Notes: generated by a model from the sequence alone, not told the origin. Positions 26,443-34,152 are shown, numbered from the stretch's first letter. The stretch: 34,397 nt of DNA from CAYVGO01 sp964450725 (GCA_964450725.1 CAYVGO010000022.1:1-34397), one strand, 5' to 3'. Made by a program: numbers and translations.

Positions 26443-26505
26443 GGGTCAACGGTTAATGGAATATACTCTGCGAAAGAGAAAGAGTAGTCATTACAACCTT
26501 GACCC
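26443..26505 (+). other. Nested inverted repeats after prfC
   Basis: GGGTCAA (26443-26449) pairs with TTGACCC (26499-26505) and encloses TACTCT (26464-26469) pairing with AGAGTA (26481-26486). No T-run follows. This may be an end-of-operon structure or the remains of a small mobile element; neither is proven. Confidence 0.35.
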
Positions 26506-26636
26506 GCAATGAAAACATACCCTCCCTTAATCCTCTACAGAAGACTTTTCATTAACAACCCTCCTTCCATTTTTACAGATAGATATAAAACACTCTGTAA
26601 AATATCGACTTTATTAACATCTTATCCTTTCAATAG

Positions 26637-26666
26637 TTGCAAAATAGAAATTTATATCTATCTTTG
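26637..26666 (+). promoter_or_regulatory. Predicted promoter reading into the 42-bp repeat array
   Basis: TTG (26637-26639), a 19-base spacer and TATCTTTG (26659-26666) resemble the Bacteroidota promoter. The first protein gene downstream starts at 27058, so the transcript would carry the repeat array in its leader. Confidence 0.55.
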
Positions 26667-26800
26667 CTTAAAAGTTTGTAAAAATACCATTTCGTTCTTT
26701 AAATATTTATTGATACAACATCAATAGAGAAGATAATAAGTTTCTGATATTTATTTTCCGCACTGCGAATCAATAAAAAAACATTTAGTTGTCTTTTCAA

Positions 26801-26988
26801 AAGTTGGAAACAGACCGTCGGGAAGTTCCGACGCCTTCTCGCAAGTTGAAAACACGCCGTCGGGAAGTTCCGNNNNNNNNNNNNNNNNNNNNNNNNNNNN
26901 NNNNNNNNNNNNNNNNNNNNNNNNNNNNNNNNNNNNNNNNNNNNNNNNNNNNNNNNNNNNNNNNNNNNNNNNCCGTCGGGAAGTTCCG
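26801..26988. repeat. GC-rich 42-bp tandem repeat array with an assembly gap
   Basis: The 42-bp period is made of a 22-base and a 20-base part, both opening AAGTT: parts at 26801, 26823, 26843 and 26865, then the gap, then the end of a unit at 26973-26988. Two copies of the 22-base part differ at a few positions. Each full unit contains CGTCGG-GAAGTT-CCGACG, a perfect 6-bp GC-rich stem, in otherwise AT-rich surroundings. The number of copies is unknown because of the gap. Confidence 0.85.
26873..26972. other. Assembly gap of exactly 100 N
   Basis: One hundred unknown bases interrupt the 42-bp array. The round number suggests a scaffolding placeholder, so the true length is unknown. Confidence 0.95.
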
Positions 26989-27057
26989 TAAGTATGTTTA
27001 TTATAATGAAATCATGAAATAGTTATATATATTGTTAATCCATTAAAAATTATTCTT

Positions 27058-27816
27058 ATGAACACATTTAAAAAAATTGATCTTCACAAATTACGAAATT
27101 ACGAATTTTTTCAATTCTTCGTCCAGTTTCTTCGATTGGTTGAAGAGTTTGGTACAGAGGCGTTGAAAATAAAAGCGGTGTTTGAAAAATTTTTACTGCT
27201 GTTTGGGCAATTAGACAAGGCGTTAGAGGTTATTTCAAAAAGCGACATTACACCGCAAATTGCTGAGGTTGACCACCGCAGAGATACTACCTACAAAGGA
27301 TTTGCAGAAGCAGTCAAATCAGCATCGAAACATTTTAAGCCCGAAATGGCAGAGGCTGCACGTAAACTACAGATAGTGATTGACCATTTTGGAGACTTTA
27401 CCAAATTACCCTACAATGAAGAGACCGGAAAAATCTACAACTTAGTACAAGAACTTCAAAATGAAAAATATTCTCCGTTAGTTTCTATGCTTAACCTTAC
27501 GGAATGGGTCAATGAATTGGTAGCAATAAATATTGAATTTGATACCTTGATAAAAAATCGCTTTGATGAAAGGTTAGAAAAACAAGAGTTGCGAGTAAAA
27601 GCGATACGCAAGGAAGTTGAAGAAAGTTACAAAGAGATTGCGGGCGATATTGAAGCCCTGTGTAGAGTACACAAGACTGAAATATATATTGATTTTATCA
27701 ATAAACTCAATATACAAATTACTTATTACAATAATATCTTGCTGCAACGCAAAGGCAGAGCCGAGAAACAAAAAGAACAACAGCCGGAAAGTTCTACTGC
27801 GAAAATATTCGAGTAA
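27058..27816 (+). CDS. DUF6261-like protein, function unknown
   Basis: A 252-residue cytoplasmic protein, no signal peptide or membrane segment, predicted almost wholly helical. It opens with IDLHKLRNYEFFQFFVQFLRLV; the central part has EVDHRRDTTYKGFAEAVKSA, and the C-terminal third (about 160-235) looks like a coiled coil ending in a charged KQKEQQPES tail. I take it as DUF6261, a Bacteroidota family of unknown function, from memory of the HKLRN-type start and the RRDTTYKGF segment; a profile search would settle this. It lies directly after the 42-bp array, and the nearest good promoter is upstream of that array. The lipoprotein gene follows by 71 bp with no promoter seen between. Confidence 0.7.
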   Translation: MNTFKKIDLHKLRNYEFFQFFVQFLRLVEEFGTEALKIKAVFEKFLLLFGQLDKALEVISKSDITPQIAEVDHRRDTTYKGFAEAVKSASKHFKPEMAEAARKLQIVIDHFGDFTKLPYNEETGKIYNLVQELQNEKYSPLVSMLNLTEWVNELVAINIEFDTLIKNRFDERLEKQELRVKAIRKEVEESYKEIAGDIEALCRVHKTEIYIDFINKLNIQITYYNNILLQRKGRAEKQKEQQPESSTAKIFE

Positions 27817-27887
27817 CTCTACATGATTGCCGAAAAATTTGCAACTTATCTCCCGTTCATTTTAATCATTTATAAATTACAAAAAAC

Positions 27888-29606
27888 ATGAAGAAATTTT
27901 TTAATCCATCATTATTACTAAAATCTATTACCTGCCGTATCATGATAATAATGCTATTTGCAGGGATATCTTATTTGCAAAGTTGTAGTGAAGAAGGTAA
28001 AAGCATTGCCGTTACAGATATAACATTGAATAAAAACGCTACTACGATTCTTATCAATGGTACTGAAACTCTTATTGCCACTGTTACTCCTGACGATGCT
28101 ACCAATAAAACCGTAGCATGGAGTAGCAGCAATGTTGCCATAGCGACCGTTGACAATTCAGGTAAAGTTACTGCTGTAGCGGCAGGTACAGCGATTATAA
28201 CAGCGACAGCCGATGGTAAAACGGCAACTTGTACAGTAACAGTAACTGCTACTGCGATTGCTGTAACAAGTGTAACGCTGAATAAAACTGCTACCACTAT
28301 TCTTATCAATAATACGGAAATACTTACTGTAACTATTGCTCCGGCCAATGCAACAAATCAAGTCGTAGCATGGAGTAGCAGCAATGCTGCCGTAGCGACT
28401 GTTGACAATTCAGGTAAAGTTACTGCCAAAGCCGCAGGCACAGCCACCATTACCGCCACTGTTGATGGTAAAACAGCAACTTGTAATGTAACTGTATCTG
28501 CCACTGCTATTGCTGTAATCGGCGTAACGCTGAATAGAACAGAAACGACTATCATTATCAATAATACGGAAACACTCACGGCAACTATTGCACCTGCTAA
28601 TGCAACGAATCAAATCATAGCATGGAGCAGTAACAATGCTGCCGTAGCGACTGTTGACAATTCAGGTAAAGTTACCGCTGTAACGGCAGGTACAGCGATT
28701 ATAACAGCGACAGCCGATGGTAAGACAGCAACTTGTGAGGTAACCGTAAGGGCTCTGACTGTTGATGATTTTTGGATTAGAGAAGATGCAACAAGTGCAA
28801 CCTTATTACAATATAACGGCTCGGCTGCCATTGTAGAGTTTCCATCAATTTACAATGGCAAACCCATCACGGTGATTGGTCGTGGAGATATGGCGGTTGT
28901 TTCTAATGCGGTAACCAAAGTAATATTGCCGAGTAGCGTAACCACGATTGCCGCCGCAGCGTTTAAAGATAAAAAGGTGGCAGAGATTAATCTGGAACAT
29001 GTTACGTCGATAGGTAATTCAGCATTTGAATATTCTCCTCTTACTAATGTTACTTTATCAGCAACTCTGACAACGCTTGGTGAGCGTGCTTTTTTGGGTA
29101 CAAAGATTACAAGTGTTACTATTCCTAATACCATTACGGTAATCAATGACGCTGCATTTGCAAACAGTGAACTTACTAATATTATATTGCCCAATACTCT
29201 TGAGACTATCAAAGCATCAGCTTTTAGTAATTGCTATCAACTGAAAAGCATTACCTTGCCCGGCACGCTGGTGGCTGTTGAGACCGGAGCTTTTTCAGAT
29301 ACAGGACTTACAGACATTACTTTTCCAAACAGTGTTACTACAATCGGACAAAATGTTTTCAGCCAGTGTACTTCTCTTCTAACGGCTACTATCGGTACGG
29401 GTATTCAATCTATCGGAGCCACAGCATTTTATAAATGTGACAAATTGGCAACGGTTACTATCAATGCCACAACAGTACCGAATTTGGGTGTGGCTGTATT
29501 TGAAGGTGCACAATCATTTCAAATCAAAGTGCCGGCTGGAAGTGTGAATGCTTACAAGGCTGCCAACAATTGGAGTACTTACAGCAGTAATATTGTAAGT
29601 CAGTAA
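27888..29606 (+). CDS. Surface lipoprotein with three Big_2 domains and BspA-like LRRs
   Basis: A 572-residue exported protein. The lipoprotein signal ends in LQSC (Cys33) and is followed by SEEGKS, without acidic residues directly at +2, so surface export is uncertain. Three bacterial Ig-like (Big_2) domains of exactly 84 residues begin at about residues 41, 125 and 209; each has NATNxxVAWSSSN and ATVDNSGKVTA. Residues about 318-555 form BspA-type leucine-rich repeats (LRR_5) of about 23 residues, such as ITLPGTLVAVETGAFSDTGL. The C-terminus (VPAGSVNAYKAANNWSTY) is the usual cap of this family. BspA-like proteins commonly serve adhesion or host and microbe contact; no specific ligand can be named. 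The Big_2 copies are so alike at DNA level (252-bp period) that copy number may vary. Confidence 0.9.
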   Translation: MKKFFNPSLLLKSITCRIMIIMLFAGISYLQSCSEEGKSIAVTDITLNKNATTILINGTETLIATVTPDDATNKTVAWSSSNVAIATVDNSGKVTAVAAGTAIITATADGKTATCTVTVTATAIAVTSVTLNKTATTILINNTEILTVTIAPANATNQVVAWSSSNAAVATVDNSGKVTAKAAGTATITATVDGKTATCNVTVSATAIAVIGVTLNRTETTIIINNTETLTATIAPANATNQIIAWSSNNAAVATVDNSGKVTAVTAGTAIITATADGKTATCEVTVRALTVDDFWIREDATSATLLQYNGSAAIVEFPSIYNGKPITVIGRGDMAVVSNAVTKVILPSSVTTIAAAAFKDKKVAEINLEHVTSIGNSAFEYSPLTNVTLSATLTTLGERAFLGTKITSVTIPNTITVINDAAFANSELTNIILPNTLETIKASAFSNCYQLKSITLPGTLVAVETGAFSDTGLTDITFPNSVTTIGQNVFSQCTSLLTATIGTGIQSIGATAFYKCDKLATVTINATTVPNLGVAVFEGAQSFQIKVPAGSVNAYKAANNWSTYSSNIVSQ

Positions 29607-29635
29607 AGTTAGAAGTATATTGATTTGCAGTGTCC

Positions 29636-29672
29636 AAAAAGTCTCACTAAAACAAGGGTGAGACTTTTTTTT
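29636..29672 (+). terminator. Intrinsic terminator after the BspA-like gene
   Basis: A 12-bp perfect stem (AAAAAGTCTCAC / GTGAGACTTTTT, 10-base loop) runs straight into a T-run. This is the clearest intrinsic terminator in the window. Its T-run ends in the TTTG of the hisF promoter. Confidence 0.9.
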
Positions 29673-29701
29673 GGAGTTTTGTCAGATAGAATGTACCTTT
29701 G
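29670..29701 (+). promoter_or_regulatory. Predicted sigma-A promoter of hisF
   Basis: TTTG (29670-29673), a 20-base spacer and TACCTTTG (29694-29701) match the consensus perfectly. The hisF ATG is 37 bases downstream. Confidence 0.82.
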
Positions 29702-29738
29702 GCGGATTGTGTTAATTGCGGATAAATATTAAAAACTC

Positions 29739-30509
29739 ATGCTTAAGAAACGTATTATTCCGTGTCTGGATATTCAGAACGGACGGACAGTGAAAGGGGT
29801 AAACTTTGTCAACATTAAAGATGCGGGAGACCCTGTGGTATTAGGAAAGAAGTATGCCGACGAAGGAGCAGACGAACTTGTTTTTTTAGACATTACGGCA
29901 ACAGTAGAGAACCGCAAGACTTTAGTCGAATTGGTCAAAGAGATTGCCCGACATATCAATATTCCTTTTACTGTCGGCGGGGGTATTTCCACCTTGGAAG
30001 ATGCCGCACTGCTCATTCGCTCGGGAGCAGACAAAGTGAGTATCAACTCTTCATGCGTCAGAAATCCTCAACTTGTCAATGACATTGCGGCGAACTTCGG
30101 GTCACAGTGCGTGGTGGTTGCCATAGATACAAAATATCACCCCGAAGAGAAGACTTGGTATGTTTATGTCAAAGGAGGACGTGAGGCTACTCGGCTGGAA
30201 ACTATTGGATGGGCAAAAGAGGTATATGACCGTGGTGCGGGCGAAATTTTATTGACATCAATGAATAACGATGGAACAAAACAAGGTTTTGCTTTAGATA
30301 TTACGGAAAGTGTGGCACAAGCCGTTTCTATTCCTGTGATTGCTTCGGGTGGCGCGGGAACCAAAGAACATTTTCTCGAACTTTTTAATACTACTCACGC
30401 ATCGGCAGCATTGGCAGCAGGTATTTTTCACTACAATGAGTTATCTGTCGGAGACTTAAAAAGGTACTTACAACAACAAGCCATCGCTATCAGAAATGTA
30501 AGTTTATAA
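29739..30509 (+). CDS. hisF: Imidazole glycerol phosphate synthase subunit HisF
   Basis: HisF, with the glutaminase HisH, turns PRFAR and ammonia into imidazole glycerol phosphate and AICAR. The 256-residue TIM barrel has both catalytic aspartates, D11 (IIPCLDIQNGR) and D130 (VVAIDTK), the phosphate-binding loops FTVGGGIST and VIASGGAGT, and the C-terminal HYNELSVGDLKRYL. It has its own promoter and stands apart from hisG-hisD, which lie 28 kb away on the other strand. Its usual neighbours hisH, hisA and hisI are absent here. Confidence 0.97.
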   Translation: MLKKRIIPCLDIQNGRTVKGVNFVNIKDAGDPVVLGKKYADEGADELVFLDITATVENRKTLVELVKEIARHINIPFTVGGGISTLEDAALLIRSGADKVSINSSCVRNPQLVNDIAANFGSQCVVVAIDTKYHPEEKTWYVYVKGGREATRLETIGWAKEVYDRGAGEILLTSMNNDGTKQGFALDITESVAQAVSIPVIASGGAGTKEHFLELFNTTHASAALAAGIFHYNELSVGDLKRYLQQQAIAIRNVSL

Positions 30510-30595
30510 ACTAAATTTTTCAGTTTCAGGTTTTATACTCAACAATAATGGGTTTGCAAAAAATATATTGAATACATTATCTGAGATTCATGTAA

Positions 30596-30615
30596 AGACG
30601 TTGCGCGTAACGTCT
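30596..30615. repeat. REP-like palindrome, copy 1
   Basis: AGACGTT-GCGCGT-AACGTCT is a perfect 7-bp stem rich in CpG, within AT-rich DNA. Similar AGACGTTGC / GCAACGTCT palindromes are scattered through many Bacteroidota genomes (recalled, not searched). Confidence 0.6.
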
Positions 30616-30649
30616 CATAGGTAAAACGTTTGGTGAATACTTGTCGTCA

Positions 30650-30669
30650 AGACATTGCACACAACATCT
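30650..30669. repeat. REP-like palindrome, degenerate copy 2
   Basis: AGACATTG-CACA-CAACATCT has the form of copy 1 with CG changed to CA in both arms, as expected if it is a decayed member of the same family. The centres of the copies are 54 bp apart. Confidence 0.5.
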
Positions 30670-30712
30670 CTACATGGGCATCCATCAGTATTATAATCCA
30701 TTCTATTCTCTC

Positions 30713-31687
30713 ATGCAACAATTAGTTTCTATCCCCAATTTCAGTGAAGGACAAGACGCAACTGTGATTCAGAAAATTGCAGAAAGTATTCGGTCTGTCA
30801 ATAATGTAACACTGCATAGAATTGATACGGGGTTTGATACCCACAGAACCGTGATGACTTTTAGCGGTAATGCCGAAAATGTTGTCGAGGCTGCTTTTTC
30901 TGCCGTACGTGAAGCCGCAACATGGATAGATATGTCTAAACATAAAGGTATTCACCCAAGAATAGGGGCGACAGACGTATTACCTTTAGTACCGCTATCG
31001 GGAATTTCGATGGAAGAAACCATAGTTTTGGCACGACAATTAGCCGAAAGAATTGCCGACGAACTATCTATTCCAACCTATTGTTACGAATTTGCGGCAT
31101 TTACTGATACCCGCAGAAATTTAGCCGTATGCCGCTCGGGAGAATATGAAGGAATAACCCGGAAGTTTATGCAACCGGACGGAAAACCTGACTTCGGCAT
31201 GGCTTTATGGAATGACACAGTCAAAAAAAGTGGCGTTACCATTGTCGGGGCACGTAATTTTTTGATAGCCGTCAACTTTAATCTCAATACAACATCTCAA
31301 GTAATAGCCCATGAAATAGCGAAAGATGTAAGAGAAAGCGGAAGAATGGTCAACGGCATCAGACAAAAGGGAAGTCTAAAAGGTTGCAAGGCGATAGGTT
31401 GGTATGTCAAAGAATATGGTATTGCACAAGTATCAATGAATATTACTGATATTGCGACAACTCCGCTGCATATAGCCTTTGAAGCAGTCAAAAATGCAGC
31501 ACAGCAACGAGGAGTAGAAGTTACGGGGACGGAAATTATAGGAATGATTCCGAAATCTGTACTGACAGCAGCCGGAAAATATTTTAATGATACTGAAACG
31601 AATGAAACGGACTTACAAAACATTGCCGCCAATGGTTTAAACCTTAATGAACTCGAAAAGTTTGACTTGTCTCAACGGCTTTTGTAA
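30713..31687 (+). CDS. ftcD: Glutamate formimidoyltransferase
   Basis: FtcD moves the formimino group of N-formimino-glutamate to tetrahydrofolate, a late step in histidine breakdown. The 324-residue protein covers the N-terminal formiminotransferase domains only (LVSIPNFSEGQD, HKGIHPRIGATDVLPLVP, YCYEFAAFTDTRRNLA, FLIAVNFNLNT and EIIGMIPKSVL), not the cyclodeaminase part of the mammalian enzyme. The ATG at 30713 is chosen because conserved sequence begins at once (MQQLVSIPNFSEG); the upstream frame overlaps a palindrome. The usual partners hutH, hutU and hutI are not in the window. Confidence 0.93.
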   Translation: MQQLVSIPNFSEGQDATVIQKIAESIRSVNNVTLHRIDTGFDTHRTVMTFSGNAENVVEAAFSAVREAATWIDMSKHKGIHPRIGATDVLPLVPLSGISMEETIVLARQLAERIADELSIPTYCYEFAAFTDTRRNLAVCRSGEYEGITRKFMQPDGKPDFGMALWNDTVKKSGVTIVGARNFLIAVNFNLNTTSQVIAHEIAKDVRESGRMVNGIRQKGSLKGCKAIGWYVKEYGIAQVSMNITDIATTPLHIAFEAVKNAAQQRGVEVTGTEIIGMIPKSVLTAAGKYFNDTETNETDLQNIAANGLNLNELEKFDLSQRLL

Positions 31688-31706
31688 GATTAGTCAACAA
31701 TAGTGT

Positions 31707-31726
31707 AGATTGTTTATTCACAATCT
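31707..31726 (+). terminator. Possible terminator after ftcD
   Basis: AGATTGT-TTATTC-ACAATCT is a perfect 7-bp stem, followed only by TTCA. The position 20 bases after the ftcD stop favours a terminator; the short T tail and A/T-rich stem do not. Confidence 0.45.
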
Positions 31727-31755
31727 TTCATGGATAGTTAATCATTATTTTTCTT

Positions 31756-31763
31756 TACCTTTG
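31756..31763 (+). promoter_or_regulatory. Predicted -7 element of lysA
   Basis: TACCTTTG matches TAnnTTTG, 40 bases before the lysA ATG. There is no TTTG at the proper spacing upstream. Confidence 0.55.
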
Positions 31764-31803
31764 CAGCCGTAAAAATTAACCATTAAATCAGATAATTACC
31801 TCT

Positions 31804-32928
31804 ATGACATTACCTTCAACTCCCTATTATCACTATGACTTATCACTATTACAAAAAACCGTAAATGAAGCAGTACGTGCAGCCAAGCAATATGGTATTG
31901 AACTGCATTATGCTCTCAAAGCCAATAACAACCCTACCCTACTCGACATCATTAAAAACGGCGGCATGGGTGCTGATTGCGTAAGCATTGGAGAGGTAAC
32001 TGCCGCCATAGAAGCAGGATTTTCTCCCCAAACCATTGTATTTGCTGGTGTAGGTAAACGTGATGATGAGATTATAAAAGCCTTGGAGTACAATATTGCG
32101 GCTTTTAACTGCGAATCAATACAAGAGTTGGAAGTGATTGACCAACTTGCTCGTAACGGTCACCAAACAGCACGTGTTATGTTGCGTATCAATCCTAACG
32201 TTAATGCAGATACTCACCATCATATCACCACCGGATTAAATGAAAACAAGTTTGGTATTCACACGTGGGAATTGCCGTTAATTATTGAAAAGTTACCGAC
32301 ATGGAAAAATATTCAACTGACAGGTATTCACTTCCATATCGGCTCACAGATTACTAAACTTGAGCCGTTTGTAGAACTTTGTCATAAAGCAAATGAAATC
32401 GGAAAATTCTTTAGAAATAACAACATAAGTTTAGAACACATTGACTTGGGGGGAGGATTAGGTATTGATTATTATCACCCTGAACTCAATCCTGTACCGG
32501 ACTTTGAAAGTTACTTGACAGCAATTCATCGTACTTTGGAAGTAGAACCACACCAAACCGTACATTGTGAACCCGGTCGATCTATTGTGGCACAATGTGG
32601 AAAATTGATTACAAAAGTGTTATACGTAAAGCATTTGAAAGAAAAAAAGATTGTGATTGTAGATGCGGGTATGACAGATTTAATTCGTCCTGCTTTGTAT
32701 GATGCTCACCATGAAATTCGGAATTTATCATCTACAGATGCTGCCACTGAAATTTATGACGTCGTGGGACCAATTTGCGAATCAAGCGATAAATTCAGAA
32801 CCGGAGTCACATTACCGGTAACACAACGCGGAGACTTATTGGCAATACTTTCTGCCGGAGCCTATGGAGAGGTCATGTCTTCAAATTACAACCTACGTCA
32901 GAAACCATCAACAGCCTTTTCAGAATGA
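31804..32928 (+). CDS. lysA: Diaminopimelate decarboxylase
   Basis: LysA removes CO2 from meso-diaminopimelate to give L-lysine, using PLP. The 374-residue fold-III enzyme shows the PLP lysine K39 in HYALKANNN, the phosphate loop DLGGGLGID, HFHIGSQI, the EPGRS loop and the catalytic C325 in GPICESSD, followed by GAYG. The protein ends STAFSE soon after SNYNLRQKP, about 10 residues short of many LysA proteins, and the stop overlaps the next gene by ATGA. This seems a natural short end, not a frameshift. A related carboxynorspermidine decarboxylase is a less likely reading. Confidence 0.92.
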   Translation: MTLPSTPYYHYDLSLLQKTVNEAVRAAKQYGIELHYALKANNNPTLLDIIKNGGMGADCVSIGEVTAAIEAGFSPQTIVFAGVGKRDDEIIKALEYNIAAFNCESIQELEVIDQLARNGHQTARVMLRINPNVNADTHHHITTGLNENKFGIHTWELPLIIEKLPTWKNIQLTGIHFHIGSQITKLEPFVELCHKANEIGKFFRNNNISLEHIDLGGGLGIDYYHPELNPVPDFESYLTAIHRTLEVEPHQTVHCEPGRSIVAQCGKLITKVLYVKHLKEKKIVIVDAGMTDLIRPALYDAHHEIRNLSSTDAATEIYDVVGPICESSDKFRTGVTLPVTQRGDLLAILSAGAYGEVMSSNYNLRQKPSTAFSE

Positions 32929-33497
32929 TTATAGAAATTGATAACTTTCTCATTGCAGAAACATTATTTACCGAAAACTTTTGTTGTGATTTAGAAAAGT
33001 GTAAAGGTATTTGCTGCATAGAAGGAGATGCCGGAGCACCAATAACAACAGCAGAAGCATGTTCTTTTGAAGAAGAGTATAAACATTATCAATATATTTT
33101 ATCTGAGCAAAATCGGCAATGTATTGATAAACAAGGATTCAAAGAATTAGATGGGAATGAATGGGTAACACCCCTTGTAGGTAACAAAGATTGTGTTTAC
33201 TCTTACTACGACAATCATAACATTTGTAAGTGTGGAGTAGAAGCAGCATTTTTAGAAGGAAAAACAACGTTTCGTAAACCTGCTTCATGTTATCTTTACC
33301 CTATACGCACTACCACTTTTTCTAACGGCATGACGGCGCTCAACTATGAGCGCTGGTCTATTTGTAATGATGCAGTAACATTGGGAAATCTAAAAGCAAT
33401 ACCGGTATTCCGATTTTTACAATCTGCCATCACCGATATTTTTGGTAAGGCGCTGTATGATAAAATGGAGGAATATTATTTAACTGTTAACGATTAA
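32925..33497 (+). CDS. DUF3109 family cysteine-rich protein
   Basis: A 190-residue cytoplasmic protein with many conserved cysteines: C20, C21, C26, C30 and C31 (FCCDLEKCKGICC), then KDCVYSYY, ICKCG, KPASCYLYPIR and WSICNDA. The pattern marks DUF3109, a Bacteroidota family related to the YkgJ-type Fe/Zn-binding cysteine cluster. A metal site is likely, but the function is unknown. It overlaps lysA by ATGA, which shows cotranscription but does not prove a role in lysine synthesis. Confidence 0.88.
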   Translation: MIIEIDNFLIAETLFTENFCCDLEKCKGICCIEGDAGAPITTAEACSFEEEYKHYQYILSEQNRQCIDKQGFKELDGNEWVTPLVGNKDCVYSYYDNHNICKCGVEAAFLEGKTTFRKPASCYLYPIRTTTFSNGMTALNYERWSICNDAVTLGNLKAIPVFRFLQSAITDIFGKALYDKMEEYYLTVND

Positions 33498-33548
33498 CGG
33501 TTACAGAAATACTCTCTACAAATTACTACTCATCTAACTGTTAATGCA

Positions 33549-34097
33549 ATGAATTATCAAAAAATATTAGCAGACAATCAAAGCGAAAAGGTTATTAAAT
33601 ACTGTCCTTATTGTGGAAGTTCACACTTTGAGTGTCATGATTCAAAATCTTTTGAATGTAAAACTTGCGGAAAAAAATTATATATCAACGCCGCCGCCGC
33701 AACCATAGGAATTATATGCAATCACAAAAATGAACTGTTAGTCACTGTTCGTAAAAAAGATCCGCTAAAAGGATACTATGACTTACCCGGCGGGTTTGTA
33801 GATTTACATGAAACGGCAGAACAAGGAGTAATTAGAGAAATTAAAGAAGAACTCAATATAGACGTAACCACTCTCTCCTACTTTGCCAGCGACATCAATC
33901 AATATTATTATAAAGGATTGGTCTATCATACCCTTGATCTTGCTTTTATTTGTCATATCAAAGATTTTTCTCCCCTGCAAGCTGCCGACGATGTTGCCGC
34001 AGCAGAATGGATCAATATCCAAGCAATTGATATAACTCAGTTTGCTTTCCCTTCCACACAACGCATTATCCAACGATTTACTGCTAACAGGCAATAA
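33549..34097 (+). CDS. Nudix hydrolase with N-terminal zinc ribbon
   Basis: A 182-residue cytoplasmic protein. A zinc ribbon (C19-x2-C22, C37-x2-C40) precedes a Nudix domain with the box G82-x5-E88-x7-R96-E97-x2-E100-E101, so all metal-binding glutamates are kept; the Gly late in the consensus is Asn (EELNID). Enzymes of this design hydrolyse nucleoside diphosphates linked to another group, such as NADH or ADP-ribose; NudC has a similar ribbon, but its SQPWPFPxS tail is not evident here. The substrate is not assignable. It is 51 bp after the DUF3109 gene, probably in the lysA operon. Confidence 0.88.
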   Translation: MNYQKILADNQSEKVIKYCPYCGSSHFECHDSKSFECKTCGKKLYINAAAATIGIICNHKNELLVTVRKKDPLKGYYDLPGGFVDLHETAEQGVIREIKEELNIDVTTLSYFASDINQYYYKGLVYHTLDLAFICHIKDFSPLQAADDVAAAEWINIQAIDITQFAFPSTQRIIQRFTANRQ

Positions 34098-34152
34098 ATT
34101 ACTACAAATCTGCGACAGAGTTATAAAACGCCGTCATATACACTAACAGTAT

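Larger units (their letters stand above)
26407..27057. other. Gene-free stretch with a promoter, a 42-bp repeat array and a 100-N gap
   Basis: This 651-bp interval holds a nested dyad (26443-26505), a good promoter (26637-26666), the 42-bp repeat array (26801-26988) and 100 unknown bases. Open frames crossing it (for example 26509-26727) have no family features and I do not count them as genes. Confidence 0.7.
30510..30712. other. Spacer between hisF and ftcD with REP-like palindromes
   Basis: This 203-bp spacer contains no gene. It holds two related palindromes (30596-30615 and 30650-30669). The frame of ftcD is open back to 30641 across the second one, but I take that as chance. Confidence 0.6.

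Noticed and set aside
26509..26727. 72-codon open frame between prfC and the array
   Set aside because: No family features, odd composition, and it contains the predicted promoter at 26637-26666.
26789..27022. Open frame encoding a repetitive basic peptide across the 42-bp array
   Set aside because: The 42-bp period is a multiple of three, so any frame stays open. The frame crosses 100 N of placeholder length, so its continuation is meaningless.
27971..28831. Several antisense frames of 67-125 codons under the Big_2 region
   Set aside because: They repeat with the same 252-bp period as the Big_2 copies and mirror Thr/Ala/Val codons, so they are shadows.
30641..30712. 24-codon N-terminal extension of FtcD
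   Set aside because: Conserved family sequence begins at the ATG at 30713, and the extension crosses a degenerate palindrome.
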